Shown: positions 1 through 8,633 of the stretch, one piece after another
Layout of the letters: each line of letters opens with the position of its first letter
How positions within the stretch are numbered: the stretch's first letter is position 1
NCBI RefSeq assembly: GCF_018860155.1
Contig: NZ_JAHKNI010000002.1
Location: 124,001-188,000 of the forward strand
From: Nocardia albiluteola
Lineage (GTDB): Bacteria; Actinomycetota; Actinomycetes; Mycobacteriales; Mycobacteriaceae
Reading direction: 5' to 3'
DNA: 64,000 bases
Translations under genes and position numbers: made by a program
Notes under the pieces: generated by a model
What the model saw: only the letters and a program-made list of their open reading frames with translations
The model's database searches: none
Told to the model about the DNA's origin: nothing

Positions 1-1224
1 CGTACCACCGCGGTGGGCACCGGACTTGCGCTGGGCCACAACGGAAATCTCGTCAACACTGCCGAATTGGCCTCGCGTGCACGGGAATTCGGTCTGATCA
101 ACCGGATGCCGGGATCGGTTGCGGCCACCTCGGACTCGGACGTGATGACCGCGCTGCTGGCCCACGCGGCGGCAGACAAGAGCATCGAGCAGGCGGCCAT
201 GGAGCTGCTGCCCACCCTGCGCGGCGCGTTCTGCCTGACTTTCATGGACGAGCACACCCTCTACGCCGCGCGCGATCCGCACGGGGTGCGCCCGCTGTGC
301 CTGGGCCGCCTGGATCGCGGCTGGGTGGTTGCCAGCGAGACCGCGGCCCTGGACATCGTCGGCGCGGCCTTCGTGCGTGAGATCGAGCCCGGTGAACTGC
401 TGGCGATCGATGCCGACGGGGTGCGCTCCTCGCGGTTCGCGAACCCCGAGCCCAAGGGTTGCGTCTTCGAATACGTCTATCTGGCCCGGCCCGACAGCAC
501 CATCTCGGGCCGCTCGGTGCACGCCACCCGCGTGGACATCGGCCGCCGCCTGGCCAAGGAGCACTCGGTCGAGGCCGATCTGGTCATCCCGGTGCCCGAG
601 TCGGGCACCCCGGCCGCCGTCGGCTACGCGCAGGGCTCGGGCATTCCCTACGGTCAGGGCCTGATGAAGAACGCCTACGTCGGGCGCACCTTCATTCAGC
701 CCAGCCAGACCATCCGCCAGCTCGGTATCCGGCTCAAGCTCAACCCGCTGCGCGAGGTGATCCGCGGCAAACGGCTGGTCGTGGTGGACGATTCGATTGT
801 TCGCGGCAACACCCAGCGCGCGCTGATCCGCATGCTGCGCGAGGCCGGCGCGCTCGAGATCCACGTCCGCATCGCTTCGCCCCCGGTGAAGTGGCCCTGC
901 TTCTACGGCATCGACTTCGCCTCGCGCGCGGAGCTGATCGCGAACGGGGCTGATTCCGAGGGCACGCTCGAGGAGATGGTGGAGAACGTGCGGCGCTCCA
1001 TCGGCGCCGACAGCCTGGGCTACGTCTCCCTCGACGGCATGGTCGCGGCCACCGAGCAGCCGCGCTCGCGGCTGTGCTGCGCCTGTTTCGACGGGAACTA
1101 CCCGATTCCGCTGCCGACCGAGGCCGCGATCGGGAAAAATGTGCTCGAGGGGATCCTCGGCAACAAGTCGGAATCGGAGCTGCTCGGCGCGAACGCGAAC
1201 GCGAGCGCGCTGAGCCGCCCCTGA
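1..1224 (+). CDS. purF: Amidophosphoribosyltransferase, C-terminal part (5' end outside window)
   Basis: This enzyme makes 5-phosphoribosylamine from PRPP and glutamine, the first committed step of purine synthesis in the cytoplasm. The frame is open from base 1, so the start codon and the N-terminal nucleophile Cys lie upstream. The remaining glutaminase domain shows the GHNGNLVN segment at bases 46-69. The phosphoribosyltransferase domain has the PRPP loop VVVDDSIVRGNT at 778-813. The cluster LCCACFDGNYP near 1072 supplies cysteines that bind an iron-sulfur cluster in the Bacillus-type enzyme. A hairpin follows the stop. In mycobacteria purM lies directly downstream; here it is 17 kb away at 18026. 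The identification is secure; only the N-terminus is missing. Confidence 0.97.
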   Translation, partial: RTTAVGTGLALGHNGNLVNTAELASRAREFGLINRMPGSVAATSDSDVMTALLAHAAADKSIEQAAMELLPTLRGAFCLTFMDEHTLYAARDPHGVRPLCLGRLDRGWVVASETAALDIVGAAFVREIEPGELLAIDADGVRSSRFANPEPKGCVFEYVYLARPDSTISGRSVHATRVDIGRRLAKEHSVEADLVIPVPESGTPAAVGYAQGSGIPYGQGLMKNAYVGRTFIQPSQTIRQLGIRLKLNPLREVIRGKRLVVVDDSIVRGNTQRALIRMLREAGALEIHVRIASPPVKWPCFYGIDFASRAELIANGADSEGTLEEMVENVRRSIGADSLGYVSLDGMVAATEQPRSRLCCACFDGNYPIPLPTEAAIGKNVLEGILGNKSESELLGANANASALSRP

Positions 1225-1274
1225 GTTCACCCACCCCGCCCCCGAAGGCGGCATCCGCTCGCACGAGTCACATT

Positions 1275-1304
1275 CGGCCGGGATCCTGTTAGGGATTCCG
1301 GCCG
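1275..1304 (+). terminator. Hairpin terminator after purF
   Basis: The arms CGGCCGGGATCC and GGATTCCGGCCG (one G-T pair) enclose a 6-base loop and are followed by TCTGCTTGT. The hairpin sits 50 bases after the purF stop and before the next transcription unit. Confidence 0.6.
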
Positions 1305-1474
1305 TCTGCTTGTCGGAGTGACTACCAGTCGCACCGCTTGGACTACCAATTGTTGCGAAACGCAACATATCGGCAACGTGGTGGCGGTACTGTCCCGCCA
1401 TATCGAAGTTCACCGCGGCCGCACCGCCCTGTGATCCAGGGTGGCGCGTGCCGCGTTGCGAGGTGAGGACAGTC

Positions 1475-3100
1475 ATGCGACGAGCGGCGACACAGGCGTC
1501 GACGACCCGGTCGGGTCGAGTAAAAACAATTACGGCGGTTGGGATGGCGGGTCTTGCGCTGTTCGCGGTCGCCGGATGCGGGTCCGGGCGCACCAACGGC
1601 GGGGGCGGCGGCGCCGGCCTGGTCATCGGGACCACCGACAAGATCTACTCCCTGGATCCGGCCGCGGCCTACGATCAGGGCTCCTACGTGCCGGAGACCC
1701 AGCTCTACCAGCACCTGCTGAACTTCGCTCCGGGCGCGACGACCGCGACTCCCGACGCCGCGCAGCAGTGCGCTTTCGCCACACCCACCACGTTTTCCTG
1801 CACGCTGAAGCCGGGCCTGAAGTTCGCCAATGGTGATCCGCTGACCGCGACCAGCGTGAAGTTCTCCTTCGACCGCATGCTCAAGATCAACGATCCGAAC
1901 GGTCCGGCCTCGCTGCTGGGCAACCTGGATCACACGGATGTCCTCAACGCCGACACCGTGGTGTTCACTCTCAAGAACGCCAACGATCAGACCTTCGCGC
2001 CGGTGCTGGCCACGCAGGCCGGGCCGATCGTCGACGAGAAGGTGTTCCCGGCCGACAAGGTGCTGGAGGACGACGCGGTCGTCAAGGGCAAGGGATACTC
2101 CGGCCCGTACACCATCACCAGCTACGACAAGAACAAGCTCGTTCAGTACCAGGCGAATCCGGGCTACAGCGGCATCCTCGGCAAGCCGAAGACCGCGACG
2201 GTGTCCGAGAAGTACTACGCCTCCAGCGACAACCTCAAGCTGGACATCCAGAACGGCAACATCGATGTCGCGTATCGCAGCCTGAGCCCGACCGACCTGG
2301 ATTCTCTGGGTAAGGACGGCAAGGTGGCCGTGCACTCGGGTCCCGGCGGTGAGCTGCGCTACATCGTGTTCAACATGAATACGATGCCGGGCGGTACTCC
2401 CGACCAGAAGCTGGCGGTCCGCAAGGCGGTGGCCTCCAGCATCGACCGCGACGCGCTGTCCACCGGCGTGTACAAGGGCACCTATCAGCCCGCGTATTCG
2501 CCTGTGCCGTCGGCCTATCCGGGCGCGATCGAGCCATACAAGACCATCTACGGCGACAAGCCCAACAAGGACCAGGCGGCCAAGTTCCTGTCCGACGCCG
2601 GCGTGCAGACCCCGGTGACGCTGAACCTGCAGTACAACCCGGATCACTACGGCTCCAGCAGCTCCGAGGAGTACGCCGCGATCAAGAATCAGCTCGAGGC
2701 CACCGGACTGTTCAAGGTCAACCTGCAGTCCACCGAATGGGTGACCTACAACAAGGAGCGGGTGAAGGACGGCTACCCGGTCTTCCAGATGGGCTGGTTC
2801 CCGGACTACCCGGACGCGGACGACTACCTGACCCCGTTCTTCGCGCCGAACAACTTCCTGCAGAACCACTTCGAGGATCCGGGCCTGACCGCGCAGATGA
2901 CCGCCGAGGCCACCGAGCCGGACAAGGACAAGCGCGCCGCGATCATCCAGCAGATCCAGACGGACATGGCGCAAAAGTTCCTGTCGATCATTCCGCTGCT
3001 CTCGGGTAAGCAGATCGCGGTCGCGACCAAGAGCGTGCAGGGTGTGGACACCACGCTCGACCCGTCGACCAAGTTCCGCTTCAGCGTGCTGAGCAAGTGA
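1475..3100 (+). CDS. ABC transporter substrate-binding lipoprotein, oligopeptide type (SBP_bac_5)
   Basis: This is the extracellular solute-binding component of a peptide/nickel-type ABC importer, 541 residues long. The ATG at 1475 is chosen over the upstream in-frame GTG at 1448 because AGGTGAGG ends a few bases before it. The N-terminus is a lipoprotein signal: basic residues, a hydrophobic stretch, then the lipobox VAGC with Cys35 as the lipidated residue. The body has family 5 features such as a conserved NGDPLTATSVKFSFDR segment near residue 120 and the typical large two-lobe size. The permease gene overlaps its stop by 4 bases, so the genes are co-translated. The substrate cannot be read from sequence; a di- or oligopeptide is most likely, nickel or sugars less so. 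Confidence 0.92.
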   Translation: MRRAATQASTTRSGRVKTITAVGMAGLALFAVAGCGSGRTNGGGGGAGLVIGTTDKIYSLDPAAAYDQGSYVPETQLYQHLLNFAPGATTATPDAAQQCAFATPTTFSCTLKPGLKFANGDPLTATSVKFSFDRMLKINDPNGPASLLGNLDHTDVLNADTVVFTLKNANDQTFAPVLATQAGPIVDEKVFPADKVLEDDAVVKGKGYSGPYTITSYDKNKLVQYQANPGYSGILGKPKTATVSEKYYASSDNLKLDIQNGNIDVAYRSLSPTDLDSLGKDGKVAVHSGPGGELRYIVFNMNTMPGGTPDQKLAVRKAVASSIDRDALSTGVYKGTYQPAYSPVPSAYPGAIEPYKTIYGDKPNKDQAAKFLSDAGVQTPVTLNLQYNPDHYGSSSSEEYAAIKNQLEATGLFKVNLQSTEWVTYNKERVKDGYPVFQMGWFPDYPDADDYLTPFFAPNNFLQNHFEDPGLTAQMTAEATEPDKDKRAAIIQQIQTDMAQKFLSIIPLLSGKQIAVATKSVQGVDTTLDPSTKFRFSVLSK

Positions 3101-4197
3101 CGACCGTAACCACCGAGCAGGAGTCGGCCGCCCCGGCTCCTGCTCGCTCGAAGGCGCCGCGCCGCAGCGGATCTCGTTACGGCGCGCTGCTGCGCTACCT
3201 GGGCGTGCGGCTGCTGCTGATCATCCCGACGGCCTGGATTCTGGTCACGGTGGTGTTCTTCCTGATGCGGGTCGTGGGCGATCCGATCAGTGCCGCGCTG
3301 GGCGGGCGGCTGCCACCGGACCAGATCGCCGCGCGCAAGCACGCGGCCGGCTACGACCGGCCCATCCTGACCCAGTACTGGCAGTACATCTCCGGGATCG
3401 TGCGCGGGAATTTCGGTCGTACTCAGGACAATCAGGCCATCGGTCACGTCGTCGTCAGCTACGGCGCGGCGACGCTGGAGCTGGTGTTCTGGGCGTTGAT
3501 CGTGGCGTTCCTGGTCGGCGTGCCGCTGGGGCGGGTGGCCGCCAAGCGGCGGGACAAGCCGGCCGATGTGGGGCTGCGGCTGTTCGCGATCCTGGTCTAC
3601 GCCGCGCCGGTGTTCTTCGTCGGCCTGCTGCTCAAGCTGGTGTTCGCGGTGAAACTGGGCTGGCTGCCTGTGGCCGGGCGGGCCAGCACCAATGTCGAAC
3701 TCGCGCTGCAGAACGTCTCGCCGAAGACGAACATCCTGTTCATCGACGCGATCCTGTACGGCGACAACGGATATCTGCTCGACGTGGTGAAGCACGCCAT
3801 CCTGCCCGCGATCACGCTCGGGCTGCTGACCGCGGGCATATTCCTGCGGCTCGTGCGGATCAACCTGATCCAGACGCTGCGCAGCGATTTCGTCGACGCC
3901 GCACGTGCCCGCGGGCTCTCGGACCGGGTGGTGACGGGCCGACATGCGTTCCGCAACGCGATGATTCCGATCGTCACGGTGATGGGCATGCAGATCGCGA
4001 TGATGCTCGGCGGCGCCGTGCTCACCGAGATCACGTTCGAATGGAAGGGCCTGGGGTATCAGCTGGCGCAGTATCTGCAGGCGCGGGACTTCGTCGCGGT
4101 GCAGGGCATCGTCGCGTTCCTCGCGCTGATCGTCGCTGTGGTGAGCTTCCTGGTGGATGTTGTTGTGGCTCTTATTGATCCGAGGGTGAGGTTCTAG
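3097..4197 (+). CDS. Peptide ABC transporter permease, DppB type
   Basis: This is the first of two integral membrane permeases of the importer, 366 residues. It starts with a GTG that overlaps the preceding TGA (GTGA). A cytoplasmic tail of about 35 residues precedes the first membrane helix (LLLIIPTAWILVTVVFFLMR). Five further hydrophobic segments follow, with a large external loop that is usual for DppB. The EAA loop that contacts the ATPase is visible around DAARARGLSDRVVTGRHAFRNAMIP (about residues 266-290). The stop TAG shares one base with the GTG of the next gene, which indicates translational coupling. Confidence 0.93.
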   Translation: MTTVTTEQESAAPAPARSKAPRRSGSRYGALLRYLGVRLLLIIPTAWILVTVVFFLMRVVGDPISAALGGRLPPDQIAARKHAAGYDRPILTQYWQYISGIVRGNFGRTQDNQAIGHVVVSYGAATLELVFWALIVAFLVGVPLGRVAAKRRDKPADVGLRLFAILVYAAPVFFVGLLLKLVFAVKLGWLPVAGRASTNVELALQNVSPKTNILFIDAILYGDNGYLLDVVKHAILPAITLGLLTAGIFLRLVRINLIQTLRSDFVDAARARGLSDRVVTGRHAFRNAMIPIVTVMGMQIAMMLGGAVLTEITFEWKGLGYQLAQYLQARDFVAVQGIVAFLALIVAVVSFLVDVVVALIDPRVRF

Positions 4198-5195
4198 TGA
4201 CCGCTCCTGAATTGATGGCCGAACCGGTCGTCATCCCGGCCGCGCCGCGCCGCGGGATCCCGGGGCTGAAGCTGTTCTCGCTCACCTCGGGGCTGCAGCG
4301 GGTGACGCTGATCTGCGGGCTCGCGCTGATCGGGCTGTTCGTGATCGTCGCGCTGTTCGCGCCGCTGATCGCGCCCTACGGATTCGCCCAGATCTCCGAT
4401 CACGGTGTGGATTTCGTGCGCCAGCAGGCGCCCTCGGCGCAGCACTGGTTCGGCACCTCGGTGCGCGGGGAGGACGTGTTCTCCCGCGTGGTCTACGGCG
4501 CGCGCACGGCGCTGATCGTCATCGCGATCTCGCTGGTGCTCTCGCTGATCGTCGGCGTGCCGCTGGGTTTGGTGTCCGGCTATGTCGGGCGCTGGGTGGA
4601 CCGGGTGCTGGTGCTGTTCATGGACGCGATCTACGCGTTCCCGACGCTGCTGCTGGCGATCGTGGTGTCGATCGTGGTGGCGGGCGGCAACTCGTCGAGC
4701 TTCGGCGGCGTGCTGTCCGCGGCCGTGGCGATCACGGTGATCTATGTGCCGCAATACTTCCGGGTGGTGCGCAATGCGACGGTGGCGGTGAAGACCGAAC
4801 CCTACGTCGATGCCGCCCGGGTCACCGGCGCGCCCATCGGGCGAATCCTGTTCCGGCACATCTTCCCCAACGTCACCCAGTCGCTGCCGGTGATCATCAC
4901 CCTCAACGGCTCCGAGGCGATCCTGACGCTGGCCGCGCTGGGATTCCTGGGTTACGGCATCGAGCCGACCCAGGCCGCCGAATGGGGCTACGACCTGAAC
5001 AAGGCGCTGGCCGATGTGTCCGACGGGATCTGGTGGACCGGCATATTTCCCGGTGTCGCGATCGTGCTGATCGTGCTCGGAATGACGATGGTGGGCGAGA
5101 GCCTCAACGAGGTACTCAACCCGCTGCTGCGCACCCGGCGGAACGTCGATGCGGCCCCCGCCGACGGAGTGGCTCAGGAGGGCAAGGATGACTGA
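4197..5195 (+). CDS. Peptide ABC transporter permease, DppC type
   Basis: This is the second permease of the importer, 332 residues, starting at the GTG that overlaps the previous TAG. An N-terminal helix (VTLICGLALIGLFVIVALFAPLI) is followed by the external segment with HWFGTSVRGEDVFSRVVYGAR, a hallmark of DppC proteins. Four or five more helices follow, with an EAA loop DAARVTGAPIGRILFRHIFPN. It pairs with the DppB-type protein to form the channel. The ATPase gene starts 8 bases before its stop. Confidence 0.93.
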   Translation: MTAPELMAEPVVIPAAPRRGIPGLKLFSLTSGLQRVTLICGLALIGLFVIVALFAPLIAPYGFAQISDHGVDFVRQQAPSAQHWFGTSVRGEDVFSRVVYGARTALIVIAISLVLSLIVGVPLGLVSGYVGRWVDRVLVLFMDAIYAFPTLLLAIVVSIVVAGGNSSSFGGVLSAAVAITVIYVPQYFRVVRNATVAVKTEPYVDAARVTGAPIGRILFRHIFPNVTQSLPVIITLNGSEAILTLAALGFLGYGIEPTQAAEWGYDLNKALADVSDGIWWTGIFPGVAIVLIVLGMTMVGESLNEVLNPLLRTRRNVDAAPADGVAQEGKDD

Positions 5196-7014
5196 ATCGA
5201 ACGGCGAACCCGCTGTGATGGCGCAGGAGGGTACCTCGGGTCGCCCGACGGCCCTGGCGATTCGGTCGCTGTCGGTCACCTTCGCGACCGATGCGGGCGC
5301 GGTCAACGCGGTCGACGACGTGTCGTACGAGGTCTATCCGGGCGAGGTACTGGCCATCGTCGGCGAGTCCGGATCCGGTAAATCGGTGAGTTCGCGCACC
5401 GCGATCGGCCTGCTGCCCAAGACCGCTCGCGTCAAGGGATTGGTCACCGTTGGTGCCGACACGATCACCGCGATGTCGGAGAAGCAGCTGACCGCGATCC
5501 GCGGCGGCGATATCTCGATGGTGTTTCAGGAGCCCGGCGCGGCCCTGGATCCGCTGTTCACCGTCGGGTACCAGATCTGCGAGGCCCTGCGCGCGCACAC
5601 CGGCCTGAAACGCAAGGCCGCGAAAGCCCGTGCGGTGGAGCTACTTCGGATGGTCGGCCTGCCGGATCCGGAACACCGGGTCGACTTCTACCCGCATCAG
5701 CTCTCGGGCGGGCAGAAGCAGCGCGTGATGATCGCGATCGCCATCGCCTGCGAGCCCAAGGTGATCATTGCCGACGAGCCGACTACGGCGCTGGACGTCA
5801 CCGTGCAGGCCGAAATCCTGGAGCTGCTACGCGATCTGCGTGATCGCATCGGCAGCGCCATCGTGCTGATCACCCACAATATGGGTGTGGTCGCCGATCT
5901 GGCCGACCGCGTCGTGGTGATGCGCTCGGGCAAGGTCGTGGAGACCGCGCCGGTGGACGAGCTGTTTTCCGCGCCGAAGGCGCAGTACACCCGCGATCTG
6001 CTTGCCGCCGTACCGCACCTGGGTGCGGGGCTGGCGCCGAGCGAGGAGGCGGTGTCGCCCATTGCGCCGCAGTCGGATTCGGTGCTCGGTGCCGATCGGG
6101 CGGCCGAAGATAGTGCGGCAGCGGATATACCAGCTGCTCAGGTGGCGGGGAAAGGTAAGGATCCGGCCGATGCGGCGGTGGAGACCGTCCTCGAGGTTCG
6201 CGATCTGACCGTGGAATTCCCCGGGGTGCTGGGCCGTTCGGCCTTCCGCGCGGTCGATGCGGTGAGCCTGACCATTGGCCGCGGCGAAACGCTCGGTTTG
6301 GTAGGGGAATCCGGGTCCGGCAAGACCACGATCGGTCGCTGCGTCGCGGCCTTGCAGCGGCCGTCCGCCGGCGTCATCCGGATTCAGGGCAAGGAGCTGA
6401 CCGGGCTGTCGGAGCGCAAGCTGCGCCCGGTGCGCAAGCGGCTCGGCTTCGTATTCCAGGATCCGGCAACGTCATTGAATCCGCGCCTGACGGTCGGGCA
6501 GTGCATCGCCGAGCCACTGGTGGTCCACCGCGCGGCCACTGGCGAGGCGTTGCGCACCCGGGTACGCACCATCCTGGACGCGGTGCAACTGCCCACGGGC
6601 ACCGAAAAGCGCTATCCGCACGAACTGTCGGGCGGGCAGCGGCAGCGCGCGAGCCTGGCGCGGGCCCTGGTGCTTAATCCGGATCTGCTGATCGCCGACG
6701 AGCCGACCAGCGCGTTGGATGTCTCCGTGCAGGCCACCGTGCTCGAGCTGTTCGCCGATCTGCAGCGGGAATTCGGCTGGGCGTGCCTGTTCATCAGTCA
6801 CGACCTGGCCGTGGTGGATCAGCTCGCTGCCCGGATCATGGTGCTGCGCAACGGCGCCGTGGTCGAGCAAGGTACCCGCGACGAGATCCTGCGCCACCCG
6901 GCCCAGGAGTACACCCAGCGCCTGGTCGCGGCCGTCCCGGTGCCCGACCCGGTCGAACAGCGCCGCCGCCGCGCCGCCTCCGCGGCCCTGTTCGCGACCG
7001 ACCACGGAGGCTGA
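5188..7014 (+). CDS. Fused double ATPase of the peptide ABC transporter (DppD-DppF type)
   Basis: This single 608-residue protein carries both ATP-binding domains that most bacteria encode as separate DppD and DppF. The start is ATG 5188, with AGGAGG five bases upstream and an 8-base overlap with the permease stop; an earlier in-frame ATG at 5149 lacks a ribosome site. Domain 1 has Walker A GESGSGKS (about residues 60-67) and signature LSGGQKQR. Domain 2 has Walker A GESGSGKT (about 373-380) and signature LSGGQRQR. Each domain has the DEPTTALD or DEPTSALD Walker B. A low-complexity Ala/Asp-rich linker joins them. Fused forms of this kind are common in actinobacteria. It powers the importer encoded just upstream. 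Confidence 0.94.
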   Translation: MTESNGEPAVMAQEGTSGRPTALAIRSLSVTFATDAGAVNAVDDVSYEVYPGEVLAIVGESGSGKSVSSRTAIGLLPKTARVKGLVTVGADTITAMSEKQLTAIRGGDISMVFQEPGAALDPLFTVGYQICEALRAHTGLKRKAAKARAVELLRMVGLPDPEHRVDFYPHQLSGGQKQRVMIAIAIACEPKVIIADEPTTALDVTVQAEILELLRDLRDRIGSAIVLITHNMGVVADLADRVVVMRSGKVVETAPVDELFSAPKAQYTRDLLAAVPHLGAGLAPSEEAVSPIAPQSDSVLGADRAAEDSAAADIPAAQVAGKGKDPADAAVETVLEVRDLTVEFPGVLGRSAFRAVDAVSLTIGRGETLGLVGESGSGKTTIGRCVAALQRPSAGVIRIQGKELTGLSERKLRPVRKRLGFVFQDPATSLNPRLTVGQCIAEPLVVHRAATGEALRTRVRTILDAVQLPTGTEKRYPHELSGGQRQRASLARALVLNPDLLIADEPTSALDVSVQATVLELFADLQREFGWACLFISHDLAVVDQLAARIMVLRNGAVVEQGTRDEILRHPAQEYTQRLVAAVPVPDPVEQRRRRAASAALFATDHGG

Positions 7015-7124
7015 CCCGAATCAGCTGTGGCACCCACGAATTCCGCCCGGAAGACACCAGGCGGTGCCAGGGTCGGCGGCCGGTGCCGGACGGTCGTCGA
7101 CCCTCAGGGGTGTTTCACCATCGG

Positions 7125-7676
7125 TTATTCCGATAGCTCGCCATGGTCCGCTGACGGCTGGCCGCGGCCTGTATCCGCCGTTCGCCGGCTCAACACCGTC
7201 GCGACCAACGCCGTGCCATCGGCGGTCCGACCACCCGGACCCGGTTGATATGCAACGGATTCGGCAGTGAGTGCGGTGCCGCAGCGATCGCATGTCACCG
7301 CCGCATTGGCCTGCTCGCCGCAGGTATGGTGCCGCAGCAGTAACGGCGGCCCCTGCTGCCCGGACTCCCACCGGTCACCCCATGCCATGAGCGCGAACAG
7401 CGCCGGAATCAGATCGCGCCCCTTGTCGGTCAGGTGATACTCGTAGCGGTCGGGCCGCTGCTCGTACAAATGACGTTGCAGCACACCACCATCCACCAGC
7501 CGTTGCAGCCGCTGGCTCAGCACATTGGTGGCCACCCCGAGATCCCGCTGCAACTCTTCGAAGCGCCGCAGACCCAGGGCGGCGTCGCGAAGTATCAACA
7601 GCGCCCACGGATCGCCCACGATCGACGCCGACCGCGCGATCGAGCACGCGATCTCGTGAAAGTCTGTCCTCGCCAC
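7125..7676 (-). CDS. HxlR-family transcriptional regulator
   Basis: This is a winged-helix DNA-binding protein of 183 residues starting at GTG 7676. The HxlR core is clear: CSIARSASIVGDPWALLILRDA, then RRFEELQRDLGVATNVLSQRLQRLVDGG and the wing RPDRYEYHLTDKGRDL. The C-terminus has HTCGEQANAAVTCDRCG, four cysteine/histidine positions that could bind zinc; many HxlR proteins of this subgroup carry such a tail. It is divergent from the NTF2-like gene at 7722, with only 45 bases between the starts, so it probably controls that gene and itself. The ligand is unknown. Confidence 0.9.
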   Translation of the reverse strand: MARTDFHEIACSIARSASIVGDPWALLILRDAALGLRRFEELQRDLGVATNVLSQRLQRLVDGGVLQRHLYEQRPDRYEYHLTDKGRDLIPALFALMAWGDRWESGQQGPPLLLRHHTCGEQANAAVTCDRCGTALTAESVAYQPGPGGRTADGTALVATVLSRRTADTGRGQPSADHGELSE

Positions 7677-7721
7677 ACCCAGTCCCTTGCTTTTAGCAAC
7701 CTAGCTGTTTACAGTCCTATT

Positions 7722-8147
7722 ATGTACCACGCCATCGTACGATTCCTGGTCCGCAGAACCTGGCGCCGCACCGGCAGCGGCGACCACGACGCCGCGGTGT
7801 CGATGGCCGCCCCGGATGTCCACTTCCGATTCCTCGGTGATACGCCGCTCGGCGCCGACGTCCGCGGCCGGGAGGCCTTCCGCGACTGGTTCACCCGATT
7901 CGACCGCCTCCTGCCCGGCGTCCGCCTCGAATTGGTGGACGTGGTAGCCGGCGGCTGGCCGTGGAATACCACGGTGGCGGTCCACTTGTGCGCGAGCGCC
8001 ACGCTCGCCGACGGCACCCCTTACCGCAACACCGCGATGCAGTGGATCACCCTGCGCTGGGGCCGCCTGGTGGACGACCTCGTCCTGGAAGACACCCTGA
8101 CACTCCAACGCGCCCTGGACGCACAACAACTCGCCCAGCGCCCATAA
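7722..8147 (+). CDS. SnoaL/NTF2-like small alpha+beta barrel protein
   Basis: The protein has 141 residues. The start is ATG 7722, because upstream sequence in this frame overlaps the divergent regulator. The pattern fits the NTF2-like (SnoaL) fold: an N-terminal helical region (MYHAIVRFLVRRTWRRTG), a VSMAAPDVHFRFLGD strand after it, GREAFRDWFTRFDRLLPGVRLELVDVVAGG, and a C-terminal strand MQWITLRWGRLVDDLVLED. Such proteins are small-molecule cyclases, isomerases or binding domains; no reaction can be assigned. It is probably regulated by the divergent HxlR protein. It ends 13 bases before the next convergent gene. Confidence 0.75.
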   Translation: MYHAIVRFLVRRTWRRTGSGDHDAAVSMAAPDVHFRFLGDTPLGADVRGREAFRDWFTRFDRLLPGVRLELVDVVAGGWPWNTTVAVHLCASATLADGTPYRNTAMQWITLRWGRLVDDLVLEDTLTLQRALDAQQLAQRP

Positions 8148-8160
8148 CGCCACAGCGGGC

Positions 8161-8547
8161 TCAGGACGTTGTTGACGTCACGGTCTGCGGGGTGTCGGTA
8201 TCGGTGACCTCGAGACGTGCTCGGCGGAGTCGTTCCCGACCCCATTGGCCGAGCGGGCGGAGCGCCTCGTTGAGGGAGGCACCTGCCTCGGTGAGGGAGT
8301 ATTCGACCTTTGGTGGCACTTCCGCGTAGACCTCGCGGTGGACGAGACCGTCTTCCTCCATCTGGCGGAGATGCTGGGTGAGCATCTTCTCGCTGACCCC
8401 CGGCAGCGCGCGGCGCAGTTCGGCGAAGCGCCGGGTGCCGTGAGCGTGGAGCTCCCACAGGACCAGGCCCTTCCACTTGCCGCTCACGACGTCCAGTGCG
8501 GCGTCGATTCCGCAGATGTACGGTCCCGACCTCGGTCCCTTCGCCAC
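8161..8547 (-). CDS. HxlR-family transcriptional regulator
   Basis: This is a 128-residue winged-helix protein. The start is GTG 8547 because GAGGAGG lies directly upstream; the longer frame to 8652 would cover the operator. The sequence has ICGIDAALDVVSGKWKGLVLWEL, the recognition region FAELRRALPGVSEKMLTQHLRQMEEDG, and the wing VEYSLTEAGASL. It is divergent from the imine reductase-like gene at 8634 and shares with it an 86-base promoter region holding an inverted repeat. The likely role is control of that oxidoreductase in response to a small molecule or redox signal. Confidence 0.92.
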   Translation of the reverse strand: MAKGPRSGPYICGIDAALDVVSGKWKGLVLWELHAHGTRRFAELRRALPGVSEKMLTQHLRQMEEDGLVHREVYAEVPPKVEYSLTEAGASLNEALRPLGQWGRERLRRARLEVTDTDTPQTVTSTTS

Positions 8548-8573
8548 GGCTGCCTCCTCACTAACCAAACAGT

Positions 8574-8600
8574 AAGTACCGAAGAAAATAGTGGGTACTT
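8574..8600. promoter_or_regulatory. Inverted repeat, likely HxlR operator
   Basis: AAGTACC (8574-8580) and GGTACTT (8594-8600) form a perfect 7-base inverted repeat in the divergent promoter. A further AGTACC follows at 8603. Spaced GTAC half-sites are typical of HxlR targets. Confidence 0.6.
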
Positions 8601-8633
8601 TCCAGTACCGGTGCCGCTGTCCAGCATGGACGG

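Noticed and set aside
1343..2974. 543-residue open frame on the minus strand over the substrate-binding protein gene
   Set aside because: It is the antisense of a clear SBP_bac_5 gene, rich in Gly, Val, Arg and His as expected of shadow frames in high-GC DNA, with no motif.
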